Shown: piece by piece, positions 35,411 to 47,800 of the stretch
Numbering within the stretch: the stretch's first letter is position 1
Layout: every line of letters starts with the position of its first letter
Origin: Acholoe squamosa
Lineage: Eukaryota; Annelida; Polychaeta; Phyllodocida; Polynoidae
Assembly (NCBI GenBank): GCA_949317995.1
Contig: OX439047.1
Span: 44,703,505-44,767,504, forward strand
Direction: 5' to 3'
DNA length: 64,000 bases
Translations under genes and position numbers: made by a program
The notes under the pieces: model-generated
The model's input: the letters and a program-made list of their open reading frames with translations, nothing else
Databases searched by the model: none
What the model was told of the DNA's origin: nothing

Positions 35411-36470
35411 TTTTTGTAGGAAATCAACCCCTCAACATGGCATGTTATTCAATGGTCACTCGCCCAGACACAATTTCACCTGGCCAAAAAAGCACTTCCC
35501 ATCCGTTATACTGCAAAGGTTTAGCAGCAATCAATTATCCCATACATTGAGTACTAAGGTATATGTAGGCTGTAAATAACAGCCATAGTTAGGATATTTG
35601 AATATCCCTATTGTGCAGAGGAGGGGCAGGAATATTGAATTTTGTGTGAGGGCAAGAAATGTAGGCAGAATCATGATAAAAACCGTTAAAAGTATTCTCA
35701 TTTTACGATAATAAGGTCACATCTGACATAAAGAAACATGTTATTCTCATGATCTACAGGTCAAAATCCTCTGGATCTGAGATTGTCATGGTAATATGAC
35801 AATTGTTTCTGTAGAAAATCAAGCTCTCAACATGGCATATTACTCAAATGTCATTCGCCCGGACATATGCCAAGAATCTCTACAAACATTTATTATAAGT
35901 ACACTCATTTCATTATATAAAATACACATCTGACATACATAACAATGTGATTTATGTAATCTACAGGTCTTAATGGTCTAGAGCTGTTATTTTCTTTAAG
36001 ATAAAATTTTAATTTCTGTAGGAAATCAACCCCTCAACATGGCATGTTATTCAATGGTCACTCGCCCGGACACGATTTCGCCCGGACAAAATAGCACTTC
36101 CCATCTCTGCTACTGCAAAGGATGGAGAGTAATCCATTGCCCTATACATTGGGCACTTAGGTATATGTAGGGGGTAAATAACTGACTTAGTTAGGATAGT
36201 TAAATGTGTTAATCCTTCACAGGAGGGGAAGGAACATGATTTTTCGCCCGGACAAGGAAAAAGGGGGATTTTCAAGGAAAATCACTTGTTGCCCCCTCAC
36301 AGTGAAGTTTATAGAGGAAATCAATTTTTTTTTCAATATACTTTACCCCCAACATGTAGCAAATCTTTTAAGGCATAATTGAACCCATTTCACTTTTAGG
36401 TATATAATGGGGGGGGGCCAAATCACCAAATTATCGCCCGGACAGACCACTTTACAAAAAGTGAAATGCT
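35330..36470. repeat. Degenerate tandem array with CGCCCGGACA motif
   Basis: A block beginning GGAAATCAACCCCTCAACAT occurs at about 35,418 and again at about 36,019, with a diverged copy at about 35,816; each is followed by TCACTCGCCCGGACA or a variant. Longer blocks (GCACTTCCCAT...CTGCAAAGG...GTATATGTAGG) recur after the first and last. CGCCCGGACA also appears near 36,080, 36,246 and 36,435. No coding frame is supported. Confidence 0.75.
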
Positions 36471-36826
36471 CCAGAAGAATAGAAAAAATCCGACCAGGAA
36501 CATAATTTTTGCTCCTATTTCACCACAAGACTCTATAATTTACATAATAGGTGTGGACAGACACATACCTAGTCCTCATTCTACAAAAAAATGATGAAAT
36601 TTGTCGATTTTATTGATTTTCCAAGCTGAAAGGGGTCAATTTTAGGTATGTTCAACCCCAGGAGCCCAGAATATTGATATTGGACCACTAAAACCCATAT
36701 ATAACATCAAGAACTCATTGAGCCCAAAAATATGACCCAAAAAAAAATTGGGGAAAAATCAAAATCCTAAGTGTAGGGGGCTGACTTTCACCAAAATTCC
36801 CATTTGCACACCTTCTTTGATTTCAG

Positions 36827-36975
36827 GCCTTCTGGACGAGGGCAATGTTGACCCAATGGCTACTGTCAACAGTCACACGCCAGGTACTGGCCAGCCACTG
36901 ACAGGCGTCATCAGCCCAACATATTCGCTGGTTCCAGTAGTGAATTGCCTACTTCCGATTGTCTCCTATAGTTAA
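36827..36975 (+). other. Possible orphan exon, unrecognised
   Basis: A pyrimidine-rich acceptor (CTTCTTTGATTTCAG) precedes a GC-richer open stretch of about 49 codons ending in TAG (GLLDEGNVDPMATVNSHTPG... to ...PIVSYS). Composition differs from the AT-rich surroundings and is codon-like. A CAG/GTACTG donor lies inside it. No partner exon was found. It could equally be a transposon fragment or chance. Confidence 0.2.
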
Positions 36976-37920
36976 GGGGTAGGGTGCTGCATGACCAATC
37001 TATATAGGATATATAGGGAGGACCATAGTATTTCAGATACCTATTGTTTTCTTCTGTATTATGGGAGAATAATAAGTTGACTCTGTGACATTTAGCACTA
37101 TGAAGCCCGATGGAAAATGCCTATTGGACGTATTCAATTCCCTCAGTGTTATCCCCTATTCAAGTAATTAATGCAGATCTAAACCTCAGGGCCTTAGCAT
37201 CAATAAAAGTATATGCATGTGCAACCCTAACCACCATTTTCGGTATCTAAATTTAATTTTAAACAGGGGAGAAAAGACTTTTCCACTTAGTGGATCCAAC
37301 ATAAAATATCCAGTGTGTATCGATTGGAGTCTGGTCTAATTTGTCTGTAGAAAATGTCTAGAGCTCACTGGAGTAGACAATCAGCATGATGTTAGGGACG
37401 ATGGAAGTATTTTGCAATCATTTCAGTGTGAAGGCAATGTAAAGTGCACTAAGTTCAGACCAAGGGGTGTTCTTGTGAGGCTTGTATTTATAAAAGGAAA
37501 GAAATATGACTACTGCCAGAATTTAAATGTGATGAGAATATGACAGATGGTACCAGCGCTCACCTTGCCAATGTGATGGCGAGCAGGAAGTATAACATAA
37601 TATCAATTCTATGGAATTATATATACCTTTGGGCTTAGCCAGATCTCATTGCCTTAAGCGGACTTAATCCCTGGGCATTATCCTCCTGGTGCATATACAG
37701 ACAGAGTCCTAAAGGGATGATGAAAAACTGATAAGAACAGATAGTTGGCGTCACCTAGATATTAAGGAAATGAAGCTCCAACACAGCACCTAATTCAACT
37801 TGCAGACATAGCTATAGGCATGGCAATGTAATTGCACTGCAAAAAAGGAGAACTGAAAAATGGGAGGAAAAATGCCATACCAGTTATGATTTTCATAGTT
37901 CAAGAGTTACTTTTCTATTA

Positions 37921-38278
37921 GGCCAAGAAAAATAAAAGGTGTGTTTCCAGTAACATAGCTCAAAGAGCTAGGGTCAGTAGTCAGATTTTTTTTTTTTTTT
38001 TAAATTATCTTTTTTAACATTTATATAGGAAATGTTAGGGCACATATCAATGGATGTATCAAATTCCAATTGTAAAATAATTATGGAAAAATGGCAACTA
38101 TGAGAGAGGGGAAGAACATGAAAAGGATACAGGAAAAAGCCTCAAAAAGTAATGAAAATTTCTCTAAAGTATGAAAAAATGAGACAAATTTCTTCAAAAT
38201 CACAAAAACATTTTTTTTGCCCCTGCTTTGCTAGGATCGGTCGGATTACTGGAAACAAACCTTTTTTTTTATTTGGCC
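37921..38278. mobile_element. 358-bp MITE, copy 2 (GGCC ends, TTA duplication)
   Basis: Same family as 24,537-24,896: TTA on both sides (37918-37920, 38279-38281), inverted GGCCAA ends, GTGTTTCCAGTAA at one end and ATTACTGGAAAC at the other, and the GGTCGGT-type core. The interior is diverged and A/T-rich. Confidence 0.8.
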
Positions 38279-38699
38279 TTATCTAATAAATAAATGTTTG
38301 CAAATTGATGGTTATGTAGTAGTTCCTGTTATGCTGAATTCAGAAAAAGGAAATGGTACATCTATGGAAGAATCAGGTCAAATATCGAAATCTATTTTAG
38401 GGATGCGATTTCACCGAATTTATTGGAATTATGGTTATATTTAAAATAAATGTTAAGGGTCTGTATAGTCTAGATCTGGCCCCACGAGAATTTTTTTTTA
38501 ATCCAGAAGCCTACATACCTCTCAGTGATGTAGGATTGCCTAGCAAAGTTTTCACAACTAATGCTAGGATTTCAGGTTATCACTTTGGTGTATTTCACTT
38601 GGCTGGGTTTTTATTCTACGGTAGAGCTGTGTGACCGACAATAATCATGTGACCAGATGAGGGAAACCATGCCTTCAGGGGGAAACCGCTCTTCAAAGT

Positions 38700-39020
38700 C
38701 TAAGTCACAGGCTTTAAAATGAAATATCTTGAGCTAAAATACCCAAGTTAGTTTTGCAGTAATTGCTTGTCAAACCTAGGTTGGTGTGTACAACTGAAAA
38801 TGGCAAATAAGCTCTAAATGCATTATATCCTATCATAAAATAATATTGATAATGCAGAAAATACAGGTTCCCATTTGGAAAAATTGAGTGGTTTCCATGG
38901 CAACCAGAAATTGCCATACATACCAATATTCTATGTTTCTATGGTAAACAAATGTCCCAAAATGGAACATTTCCATTGGAGATGGAATAATTCTGAGTTG
39001 TATCAGTGGATTCTCCATAA
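38700..39020 (-). repeat. Dispersed repeat with X-box-like site
   Basis: On the minus strand the sequence starts TTTTTTATGGAGAATCCA and continues to GTTGCCATGGAAAC (about 38,903-38,890). The insert at 11,526-12,129 has the same order (TTTTTTATGGAGAATTCA, then GTTGCCATGGAAAC), so both seem to be members of one repeat family. Confidence 0.5.
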
Positions 39021-39320
39021 AAAATTGGTCTAATGCATTTTTTTGGCATATTTTTTAGAGAATTACCCATTTATGTCATGTTCATATGCCCGAGATACTG
39101 ATAGGCCATAGCTCTAGCATTCGAGGACAGTATCTCACACCCCCCGTGAGATAACCTGCGAAAATATAACACGCCGAGGTCATGTGACCTTTTGATGACG
39201 TAATAGCTTCAAGATGGCGATGTAAACAATGTGTATCAAGTTATGCATGGTCATTCTGGTAAATTCTATTCTATTTATCTGTTTTAGATCAAGATAACAT
39301 GAAATAAATGCAAAGGCACA

Positions 39321-39424
39321 CTCGTTTGGAGTTTTTCTGAGGGTTATCTCACTTGCAGGCGTCGTGCGATACGGGAGTCACTCTGCGCATGAGATAACCC
39401 TCGGAAATTCTCAAAACGAGTGAA
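39321..39424. repeat. Inverted repeat around GAGGGTTATCTCA
   Basis: ACTCGTTTGGAGTTTTTCTG and GAGGGTTATCTCA are matched by TGAGATAACCCTC and TTCTCAAAACGAGT about 40 bases later. A related GTGAGATAACC lies at 39,151, hinting at a slightly larger element. Confidence 0.65.
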
Positions 39425-40178
39425 CCTTTGCTTATATACTGCACCCTGGGGGCCAAAACCAGTACTAAAAAATCCCCCCAGGAGGCGCATTTTCCCTCGT
39501 TGGCCCACAATTGGTGACTCTATCCTACACGCCCCCAAATGATAAACAACCTACTTGGGGCCGGGGGGGGGTTGCCGAGCTTATTTTCAACTACACGGAT
39601 CAAGTTCTTATCAAAGTCTCGAAAATAATGCCTAAGAATCTAGGGAATGTACGCCTACAAAACAGAATTGCATATCCTATGCATGACAATGATTATTCTG
39701 TCACTGCATGGTCTTTCATACATAGGACACATACCACATAAAAATAAGTCTAATTTTAAAGTTTATCATGAGTCTTGTGCGGCCCAATATGATGTGAGTA
39801 CACCCAAGCACTCTCTATTTGCTAGATTAGATCTCCTGGTTGGCTAGCGTCTGGTTGATAAATCTTCTCCAGCAGCCACAGATGCACCACCATATAACAA
39901 GCAGTCATCTTCCCCCTCACAAATAAGAAGAACACAAGAAGCCAAACACAATTACCACAACTCAAGCCGTCCTGATCAGGAGTGTCTGATTATGGTAATT
40001 ACTGCAATATCAGAACCGGGTCCTACCCTCGGCAGATTACAGCAATATCGAAACCAGGTCGTTTCCCTCGCAGATTCCTTATCTATGCCCCTCCCCGACC
40101 CACCTGCCTACTGCGCCAAGTCCAGGATCGATAGTGGATCACGGTCGGCCAGTCACCCCTATTGGCCTTAGTACCCTG

Positions 40179-40587
40179 CAGGCTATTGCAAAAAGATTTG
40201 GAAACGATTTTGTCGGAGGTGGTATTCCCAAAATGGAACTGACTGACCTCAGGGAATCAATTCCCTGTTGGGTTGCCAAAAGATAATTGGTCATAGAAGT
40301 AGTTTAGGAGTGGTCAGGAACTGGTGAATGCTTCCTAATCGAGAACCAATTCCCAGACAGTTCCTTTCTCCAATTCCCTGGCCTTTCGACTATGGGAAGC
40401 ATTCAGGTGGAATTAATCATGGAACCAGTTCCTCAACTTTTTGCAATGCAGTCTAATTCAGAGTAAGTCAATTCATTTACAGTATAAGGTGAGAATTGGT
40501 CTCCCTGGGTGGAGAATCGGGAGGAACTGGAAGATGCATTAGTTACAGTGAGAATTGAATTCCAAATCTTTTCGCAACAGCCTCCTG
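40179..40587. mobile_element. 409-bp MITE, possibly hAT-type
   Basis: The left CAGGCTATTGCAAAAAGATT and the reverse complement of the right end (CAGGAGGCTGTTGCGAAAAG, then ATTTGGAA) are inverted over about 28 bases. Ends of CAGG...CCTG suggest hAT, but the 8-bp flanks (GTACCCTG and ATTACCCG) match only partly. Confidence 0.55.
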
Positions 40588-42603
40588 ATTACCCGTGCCG
40601 ACGGAGGCTTAGAGACAGTGGAGAAGATGACGGGGTGGCTGGGGCTGTAGTGTAGAGAAAGGGGGTAAGGTAGTGGTCGTAGGAGCTAAAGAGAAGGCAA
40701 AGAAGCACGGTAGAGGTATAAGGTAGGGGGGGCAAAGGGGCAAGGAAGGAAAGGAGATACGCAGGAATCGATGGGCAGAGGGGAGGAAAGGGGCTACATA
40801 ACATGCACAGGGTAGAAAAGAGAGAGCAGGGGTATGAAGAACAGGCCATATAAACAGGTAGGAAAGGGATAGGAAAGGAAAGAAAAGCAGTGTGAAGAAA
40901 TTATATAGACCCATGCAGCAAGAAAGGGTGCATTTTTCCATGTTAAGTTCATCTTGATTTTGGTAGAATGCTCATAACTTTGCCTGTAGTTCCACATATG
41001 AAACAACTTTTATCAGATTCACAGGTAAACTATAATTTATATCTTTCATGATACGTATTACATGGCGGACATGCCAATGAAAGTTGGATTTTCAGTAGGT
41101 TTACCTAAGAAAAATCCAAGAGCTTTCTCAACAACCTTTCTGAAAAGTCACCCTTTCTAGTCATAATTTTTGATCTATAGGTATATAGGTATCTATATGT
41201 GCTACGACCGCCAAATGGATTACACAACTACGCTATCTTCTATTGTTCCTGTAAAATTTCCAGAGTTTTGGACATGACTTGCATAAAGCCATTAGTTTGG
41301 AGGCACATAATATTATATTATATATGATTGGAATAGTTCAAACGATTGCCAATGTCAGGAAGCAAAGATATCGATGTGGGTAGACCGGCCAATCAAACTG
41401 GCCTTTATCAGGAAGCATTTGAAATGTTCTTGCACACATAAGGCCAGTAAGTGCGTGTTTCATGTTAACCGTCTCGACCTTACAAAACAGGTCCACAGCG
41501 AGGCTTACCTAAATTTGGAGTAATCATTCATTTTGAGGTGATTTTTCAGTCAATTTAGTTTACTATGAAGAATGCGTCACCATCGGGATTTGCAAGGTAA
41601 TTTCTGGTCAATTTTAGCAATTCATACTGTTCTGAGCAATTTCGAACAATTCGTAATGTGAAATGAGGTGTTCTGCAGGGGAGTTCCCTAGGCTCTCTAT
41701 TTTTCTTTTTCATGTTTTCGTTATTTCCAGTTTTCATAGATGATTTTGCGTGTGTTATTTAGTTATTAAGCAATGAAAACCTTTTTTCGTGCCCGAGACA
41801 TTGTATTTGTTGCTACTGGTCATAACTTTTGATTAGGCTGAACAAAACTTCAGCATTGATTTCTGGAGACCATTTCTTAAGGTACTACGACTACATATCA
41901 CCGTTACGATTTGAGACTCCAGGGAATAAGACAGGTGGTCGTAGGTACTGCCCTCCAACTGCTCTGTTTGATTGGTACCTATGCAGTAATTACACGGGGC
42001 TTGGTAGAGCAGTCGTACTGGTGCAGGCATTAGCACCCAGCAATGCACAACACTCTAATGGCCTTATTTTAAGGACTATCACTACGATTTGAAGTACAGC
42101 AGTCGTAGTTTGTTAAGAATGCTAGACTTTGATGGGATAAGGATTGTACTCTATAATAATTGATGTGATAAAAGGCTAAGATAATGAGGGCACTAAGACC
42201 CGGGACTAGAGGCTATTACCATTATTATCTGCTTATAATATACCGTATGTCCACGTTTGTAAGCCTGGCCTCAAGTATAAACTTGTCCCGTTTCTAAGCC
42301 TGGTCTAATCATAAGCCAGGCCTAAAAGCCTCGACATGGACAAGAAATCAAACTAAAGTCGGACACTTTGTGGATTGTGTTACATAATCAATATGATAAT
42401 TTTGCCTATCTTGTGAACTATAGACATGGAACTATCATTCCCTCTAACTATAATACAGTACAACAGACATAAGTCTCGTCATATATGGATTTACAGCTGC
42501 TCAAACCCAGGGTGTTTCTGCTTAAAAATATTGTATAATGATACAAAATGATGACTGAATAGGATAACTATTTTGCCCATTCAGTCTGCTGTGTCCCTAT
42601 ATT

Positions 42604-42727
42604 AACTAAGTAATGTATGAGCTAACAGGCACCTCATTGCTTGTATCGTAGGATATCGTAACTCATGGCCGTAGATATCCTACGATACAAGCAATTCGGT
42701 GCCTGTTTACTCATACCTTACTAAGTT
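42604..42727. repeat. Near-perfect 124-bp palindrome
   Basis: Left arm ACTAAG...TATGAG...ACAGGCACC...CTTGTATCGTAGGATATC and right arm GATATCCTACGATACAAG...GGTGCCTGT...CTCATA...CTTACTAAGT are complementary with few mismatches, leaving a loop of about 20 bases. Confidence 0.85.
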
Positions 42728-42857
42728 TATTACACGATTAATCAATAAATAATCAATAGAATATCAATAAAAACAAGTTGAAAACAAAAATCCTTCCCCG
42801 GTACTCGCAGCCTGCCATAGTGTGTTTACATACTGCAAAAAAAAAAAAAAAACGCCC

Positions 42858-42945
42858 GGACCAGGACCCGTCCCGCATACCTGTAGAAGCAGAGCGCAAT
42901 GCCAAACCACTACACCACTGGGTCTCACACCTCGGCGCCCGGCTT
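42858..42945 (-). repeat. tRNA-derived SINE-like piece
   Basis: The minus strand reads GACCCAGTGGTGTAGTGGTT then a GCATTGCGCTCTGCTTC arm and GCGGGACGGGTCC. TGGTGTAGTGGTT is a good A box; the B box is degenerate. An A-run (plus-strand 42,838-42,852) adjoins it, as in SINE tails. Confidence 0.5.
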
Positions 42946-43159
42946 GGCTTGCTTTGCTTTGGACGCGTCCTAAAGTCTCGTGGTTATGGCCCGCAGTCAT
43001 CGCTGTTATGCTAGCAGTAGCGACAAAGCTGGGGGGGGGGGGTGTCCCAACCCAGACTGCTGGGGATTTTAACACTTTGAATGTATAATAGTTATATGTG
43101 ACTGACCTCCCCTGGCTTTGTATCATATCAAGACCTGGTTCTAGCCAACCACTTCTCGT

Positions 43160-43240
43160 CAGTCCCTGTGGTGCAATGCATAGGGAGTTGGATTTGGGAT
43201 CTGAGACTGCAGGTTCGACCCCTACCCTGGCCATGAAAAT
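43160..43240 (+). repeat. tRNA-derived SINE-like piece with B box
   Basis: GTCCCTGTGGTGCAATGCAT resembles an A-box region, and GCAGGTTCGACCCCTACC is a good B box about 40 bases later, followed by CTGGCCA. It is tRNA-like in order and spacing but does not fold as a clean tRNA by eye. Confidence 0.5.
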
Positions 43241-43280
43241 TTAGTGGGTTTTAACATGTAACATATGACATGTTAGGAGG

Positions 43281-43359
43281 GCTGATATCCACCCAAAGTC
43301 ATGCTGATATCCACCCAAAGTCGCGCTGATATCCACCCAAAGTCGTGCTGATATCCACC
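43281..43359. repeat. 22-bp tandem repeat, 3.6 copies
   Basis: The unit GCTGATATCCACCCAAAGTC plus two variable bases is repeated without gaps. Confidence 0.95.
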
Positions 43360-44816
43360 TTGCATATGTTCACATTAGAGTGCAAATTATGCAGGAATAA
43401 CAGCACGGGATATCCACAAAAAATACTTAAAATCACAGAAGTCGTGTAATAAGCATGTCTATAGGGCATCTATACATGGCGATGGTAATATATACAATGT
43501 CATGTTTGCTAGTAATTCACCTAGTTAAGCTGGATACATCACTCATGTCATACTGTGGGAGTTTTTGTTCTATCCCCATCAAGTTATACCTAAAGTCGGA
43601 CACCAATTACATCTTGTCTCGGACACAATCATGAAAGGTTTAGATAGTTTTATTATGGGTATTTTTTCACAAATTATACTGAGGCCATAGATATTTGACA
43701 TTTCCTTTGATTTACTCTGATATCTAACACTGAAATTCAATACGTTCCCCATCTTCCGCCTGGACCTCATGATCATTTGGGTCTGCAAAATATCCTTTTA
43801 CAGGTATGCAAAAAACAACATCTGAGTATATTCTGGATATCAGTATTGTAGATTCTTGTTAAATGTTAGCCTACATGCCATTACAACATATTTTATATAG
43901 AGCTATCCACTACCCTACAGCTTGTCCAGCTGTAGGGTCATTCCTGATCCGAGCTGTCCGACTTAAGGTGCAATATCATCTTTTGAGGTCGATATTTATA
44001 CAGTTTGATAGTTAATTTGTACTGGAGAGAATTATCAGAATCGCTTCATGAATATAAATGATCATGTATCATTGTTCTATTATGCAGGACAAAGTAGAAT
44101 ATACAAGCTTTGAGGGTACAAGACTCAATGTCCACATATTGTCACCTGTATGACCAGGAGCGTCCGAAATGGATGCCTTTACTCTAAAGAGCTTGCTAAA
44201 AAATACTAAAAATGAATTAATAAACTGCATAAACTTTGTCTTTTTTAAGACTAGGAGAAGTAGGCCTTTTTCTGTTGGGAACTGTTGTTTGACAGATAAA
44301 TTTATTATTTGATGTACATATTTTTTATCATCTTGTGCCAAAAGAGATGAACTGAATTTATGTAGAAGAGTGTACTACCACTTTGATTTGATTTGGGATT
44401 AGAAAATGTTCATCTGGCAAAATAATCACATAGACGGTACGCTTTTCATATACAGTGCCAACAATACAATTTCACAGCAATACAATGAATAGGGAAACAC
44501 ATTGATAACCATTCTTCACAATTTCTACTTACAAAGTCAGGTTTTATAAATCTTGTCCACCTTGCAAAGCTGTTCACACAGGTGTATAGAAAAGACTTTT
44601 TAGAAGTCTGAAAGAAAGCCCGATCATTTCATCACCAGATCATTTTAGCTGAATAATGAAAGTATGATGCAGCAAGGGGCTTAGAAAAAATAGAGTTGAT
44701 GAATTACAACTTCTGTAATCCAAGTTGAAGAGGACTCTAGAATTATCACTTAACAAGTCTCTCGATCACATGGTCCAGGAGATCCTAGCGACGTTGCCTT
44801 CAGTGAGAAGCCATTA

Positions 44817-44880
44817 CTTCCCGCTGCTGCTGCTGCTGCTTGGTGATGGTGATGGTGGTGGCTGTGGTGGTGGCCAGTGG
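44817..44880. repeat. (CTG)n then (GGT/GAT)n trinucleotide run
   Basis: CTGCTGCTGCTGCTG followed by TGATGGTGATGGTGG. A second GCT run is at 45,012-45,030. Open frames of Val/Met or Ser across here are low-complexity artefacts. Confidence 0.85.
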
Positions 44881-47800
44881 TGCTAAAGTGGTGCTGTCTG
44901 GAGGAAAGCGGAGTCTGCTAACTGGAGGCACGAGCGTTGGCTGGCTGACTGTGCGCACGCGTGCCGACCCAGTGTGCCAGAGTGTGCTGGCTGGCAGTGG
45001 CTTCTGCTATTGCTGCTGCTGCTGCTAATGCAGCTTCTGCACGTACACACATACACACAGAGACTGTGTGAGTCTCTCCCACCCTCTCTCAATACTTCTC
45101 TCTCTCGGCGGGAGGAGAGCTTAGGGCCACAGCCCGCCCACAGATCTGACGTACTCACAGGAAGCGGAAGCCAATGGTGAGGGGAAGGGGAATTCTGGGA
45201 AGACTGTGGAGGAGGTATATACATAAATACAGCACCAGGAGGAGGCACTGAAGGAGGGAGGAGCCGGACTCCACGGTGTGATGTAGACAGAGATGGTATA
45301 GAGCTATTACTACACCCCTCCAATGGTAATACTGACTGTGTGAAGCGGCTACCGCCAACAACCACCATCATCATCACATGCTGGCTTCCCTGGAGCGTGT
45401 CCCCTTGTCTGGCCAATGCCTGCCTGCCTGTCTGCCTGCCTACCTGCCGCGCGCCTTGGACAACCATTGAGTACTTCTGACAGCCACTAGAGGAGAAGCA
45501 GCACTGATGGATGAGAACTACATATAATATACACTTAGATTGAGATCCCACTGGAGGACTGAGTATATTGGGGTTAGAGAGAGCACTGCCTTCAGTGTTC
45601 AATCCAACACTGGGACCCTGCTGCTCCCTGCCAATGCATCACTCTCATCTCGCGTGTCTATAGGTGTCTAGAGTGGGAGGTGTCGTCATTGACTGATATG
45701 ATATAATATACGCTTACAAAACCCCTCCTCTCCTGCTCCTGTCCAATGAGCTGCTCTAACCAGTGTGAGCTGCTCACCCCACTGTAGACAACCCCGTATC
45801 AAGGTCTTCCAGCAGTCATGCTCTCCCTATTTTGAGAGGGGAAATTCCCTAATATACACGGCCCTATACCTGTCTTATCTGAAGCCTGCCCAACCCACGC
45901 CTGCCAGTTATCACTGTTATTTCCCCGGCAGCTCCTCACACAATCACTCTCCAGCTGCTGCCATTGAACAATGTGCGGTAGCCAAGCAAGCCACTCAGCC
46001 ATCAAGCGAGACAGCTCCCACCCAGTAGCCGTACCCACGCGTTTGTTTAGGGTAAAGGTGAACGCTGCAGCAGTGAAGACAAGGGCTGTTGTTCATTCTT
46101 CAAGGCCAGACAGAAAATAAACACAGAGAAGAGGAAGGCTTTTGTTGCTGCCTTTGGAATTTGCTATGGAATGAGTTGATGTATGTTCAAGACACTGAGG
46201 CTGGGTATTCTGAAAGGAAAATGCATGTGGCCTATTGAGAGATTCAAACACAATTTCATGTCAAGAGCAGTTCTAAGAAGGAGAGGGAAATAATTTAGGC
46301 ATTTCCACAGAGATGCATGATTATATCACCAATTTGGATCCATCAAACGTCATGGTGCTATGATAATAATAACATCAAGCAGACTGAGTAATAAAACACC
46401 AATGGTTCCTTCACATGCTGGCTGGCATGTTTTAGAAGACCCATTATATCGGCAGTGGAATCCCCTCGACAGTGTGGAGAATCCCCCAAGCACCGCCTTC
46501 TTCTGTGTGGGTTAATGACCTAGCAGGGATCCAAATGGGATTGCTGGATCCCACCAGCCCCTAGTGGTTAGGCACACCGGCCCCCTGCGCCGATTACAGG
46601 TCTGCTAAGCTGTTACCCCGCTGCTAGCCTGTGGTGACCCCACCCCTCAGGGTCAACCTGTCCATTAACAGTATACCACGGCACACCTCAGACCTAGGCT
46701 CTAGCCTACCCCCAACTCAGAACCAGCCCAACCTTCCAGCACCCTCCCACCCACCTACCCATCATCAGAACCCAGCTAGCCACCAGCCAGACCACTGCTA
46801 GCCCTAGTCTTATTCATCCTACTATTCAGCATCCCTTTTCATTCCCATAAACCAACCCTTCCTCCATGCTCTTGGCTCCACCCATTCATTTGTCTAACCC
46901 ACCCTTCCTCCCTAGTATTCCGGCTCTCTTTCACATGGAATGCTAATATATTGCTCCAGCTTGGAGATGAGAACCACCGCTACTATCACATCCACCCGCA
47001 CCACCATCGCCACCAGAGCACCACCACTACCACCTCCATCACCACCCACCACTGCCGCCCCGGAGGTTATTGACAAACGCCACACTTATTAGTGCACGGA
47101 GACGCCCGAGTCCAATCGCTTTCCAATAGAGGCCGCCCAACAAAGCACAAGAGGGAGACTTTGTGGGGCAAAGAGGGTAGCTTTTACCAACCCTCAAAGA
47201 AACCCACAAGACTACTCGTCCACCATTTGTGAGTTAATACGAGAGGAAACAGTCCAGTCATCCAGAAACCCCAAGAACGAATCCTACTTTCCACAAGTCA
47301 GATATACTCTACCACTTACCCCTGATCCATTATTACCTCGCTCCAACCTCTCACAAAGTTGAATTGCTCACCTAAGAGAGAGCATCTCATATCATAGATT
47401 CTCTTCTCTTTCTCAGCTCAATCATTCATTTGCTCAGTCACTCAGTCCTTGTTCACTTGTTTATTCCTTTGATCACTCAACCACTTTCTCGCTTGCTTGC
47501 TCACTCACTTGCTCGATACTCAATCAGTCACTCACTCAGTCACTCACTCACTTAGTCGCTCCCTTCCTAGCTCACAAACTCGCTCACTAAATCCCTACAT
47601 CAACTACTCCTTTAGTCACTCACTCACTCATTCACTCACTCACTCGCTCACTCACTCACTCACTCACTCACTCACTCACCCACCCACTCACTCACTCACT
47701 CATTCACTCACTCACTCACTCACTCACTCACTCACCCACGGTGGTTATAGGAGCTAGCTAGCCATGTAAGCAGGTACATGCACATGTTCACGCACAGGTG

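Noticed and set aside
36827..36975. Resemblance of the possible exon to C-terminal regions of homeodomain-type transcription factors (N-S...T-G-x-I-S-P)
   Set aside because: The match is too short and the expected terminal residues are absent; no neighbouring exon supports it.
42764..43234. 156-codon minus-strand frame
   Set aside because: It spans two tRNA-like SINE pieces and homopolymers; the Phe run comes from an A tract.
44883..45602. 239-codon minus-strand frame
   Set aside because: Ser/Gln/Gly/Pro low-complexity composition over trinucleotide and CTGC repeats, with no splice or start context and no recognisable domain.
47497..47757. 86-codon Ser/Leu/Thr/His frame
   Set aside because: It is translation of the ACTC array.
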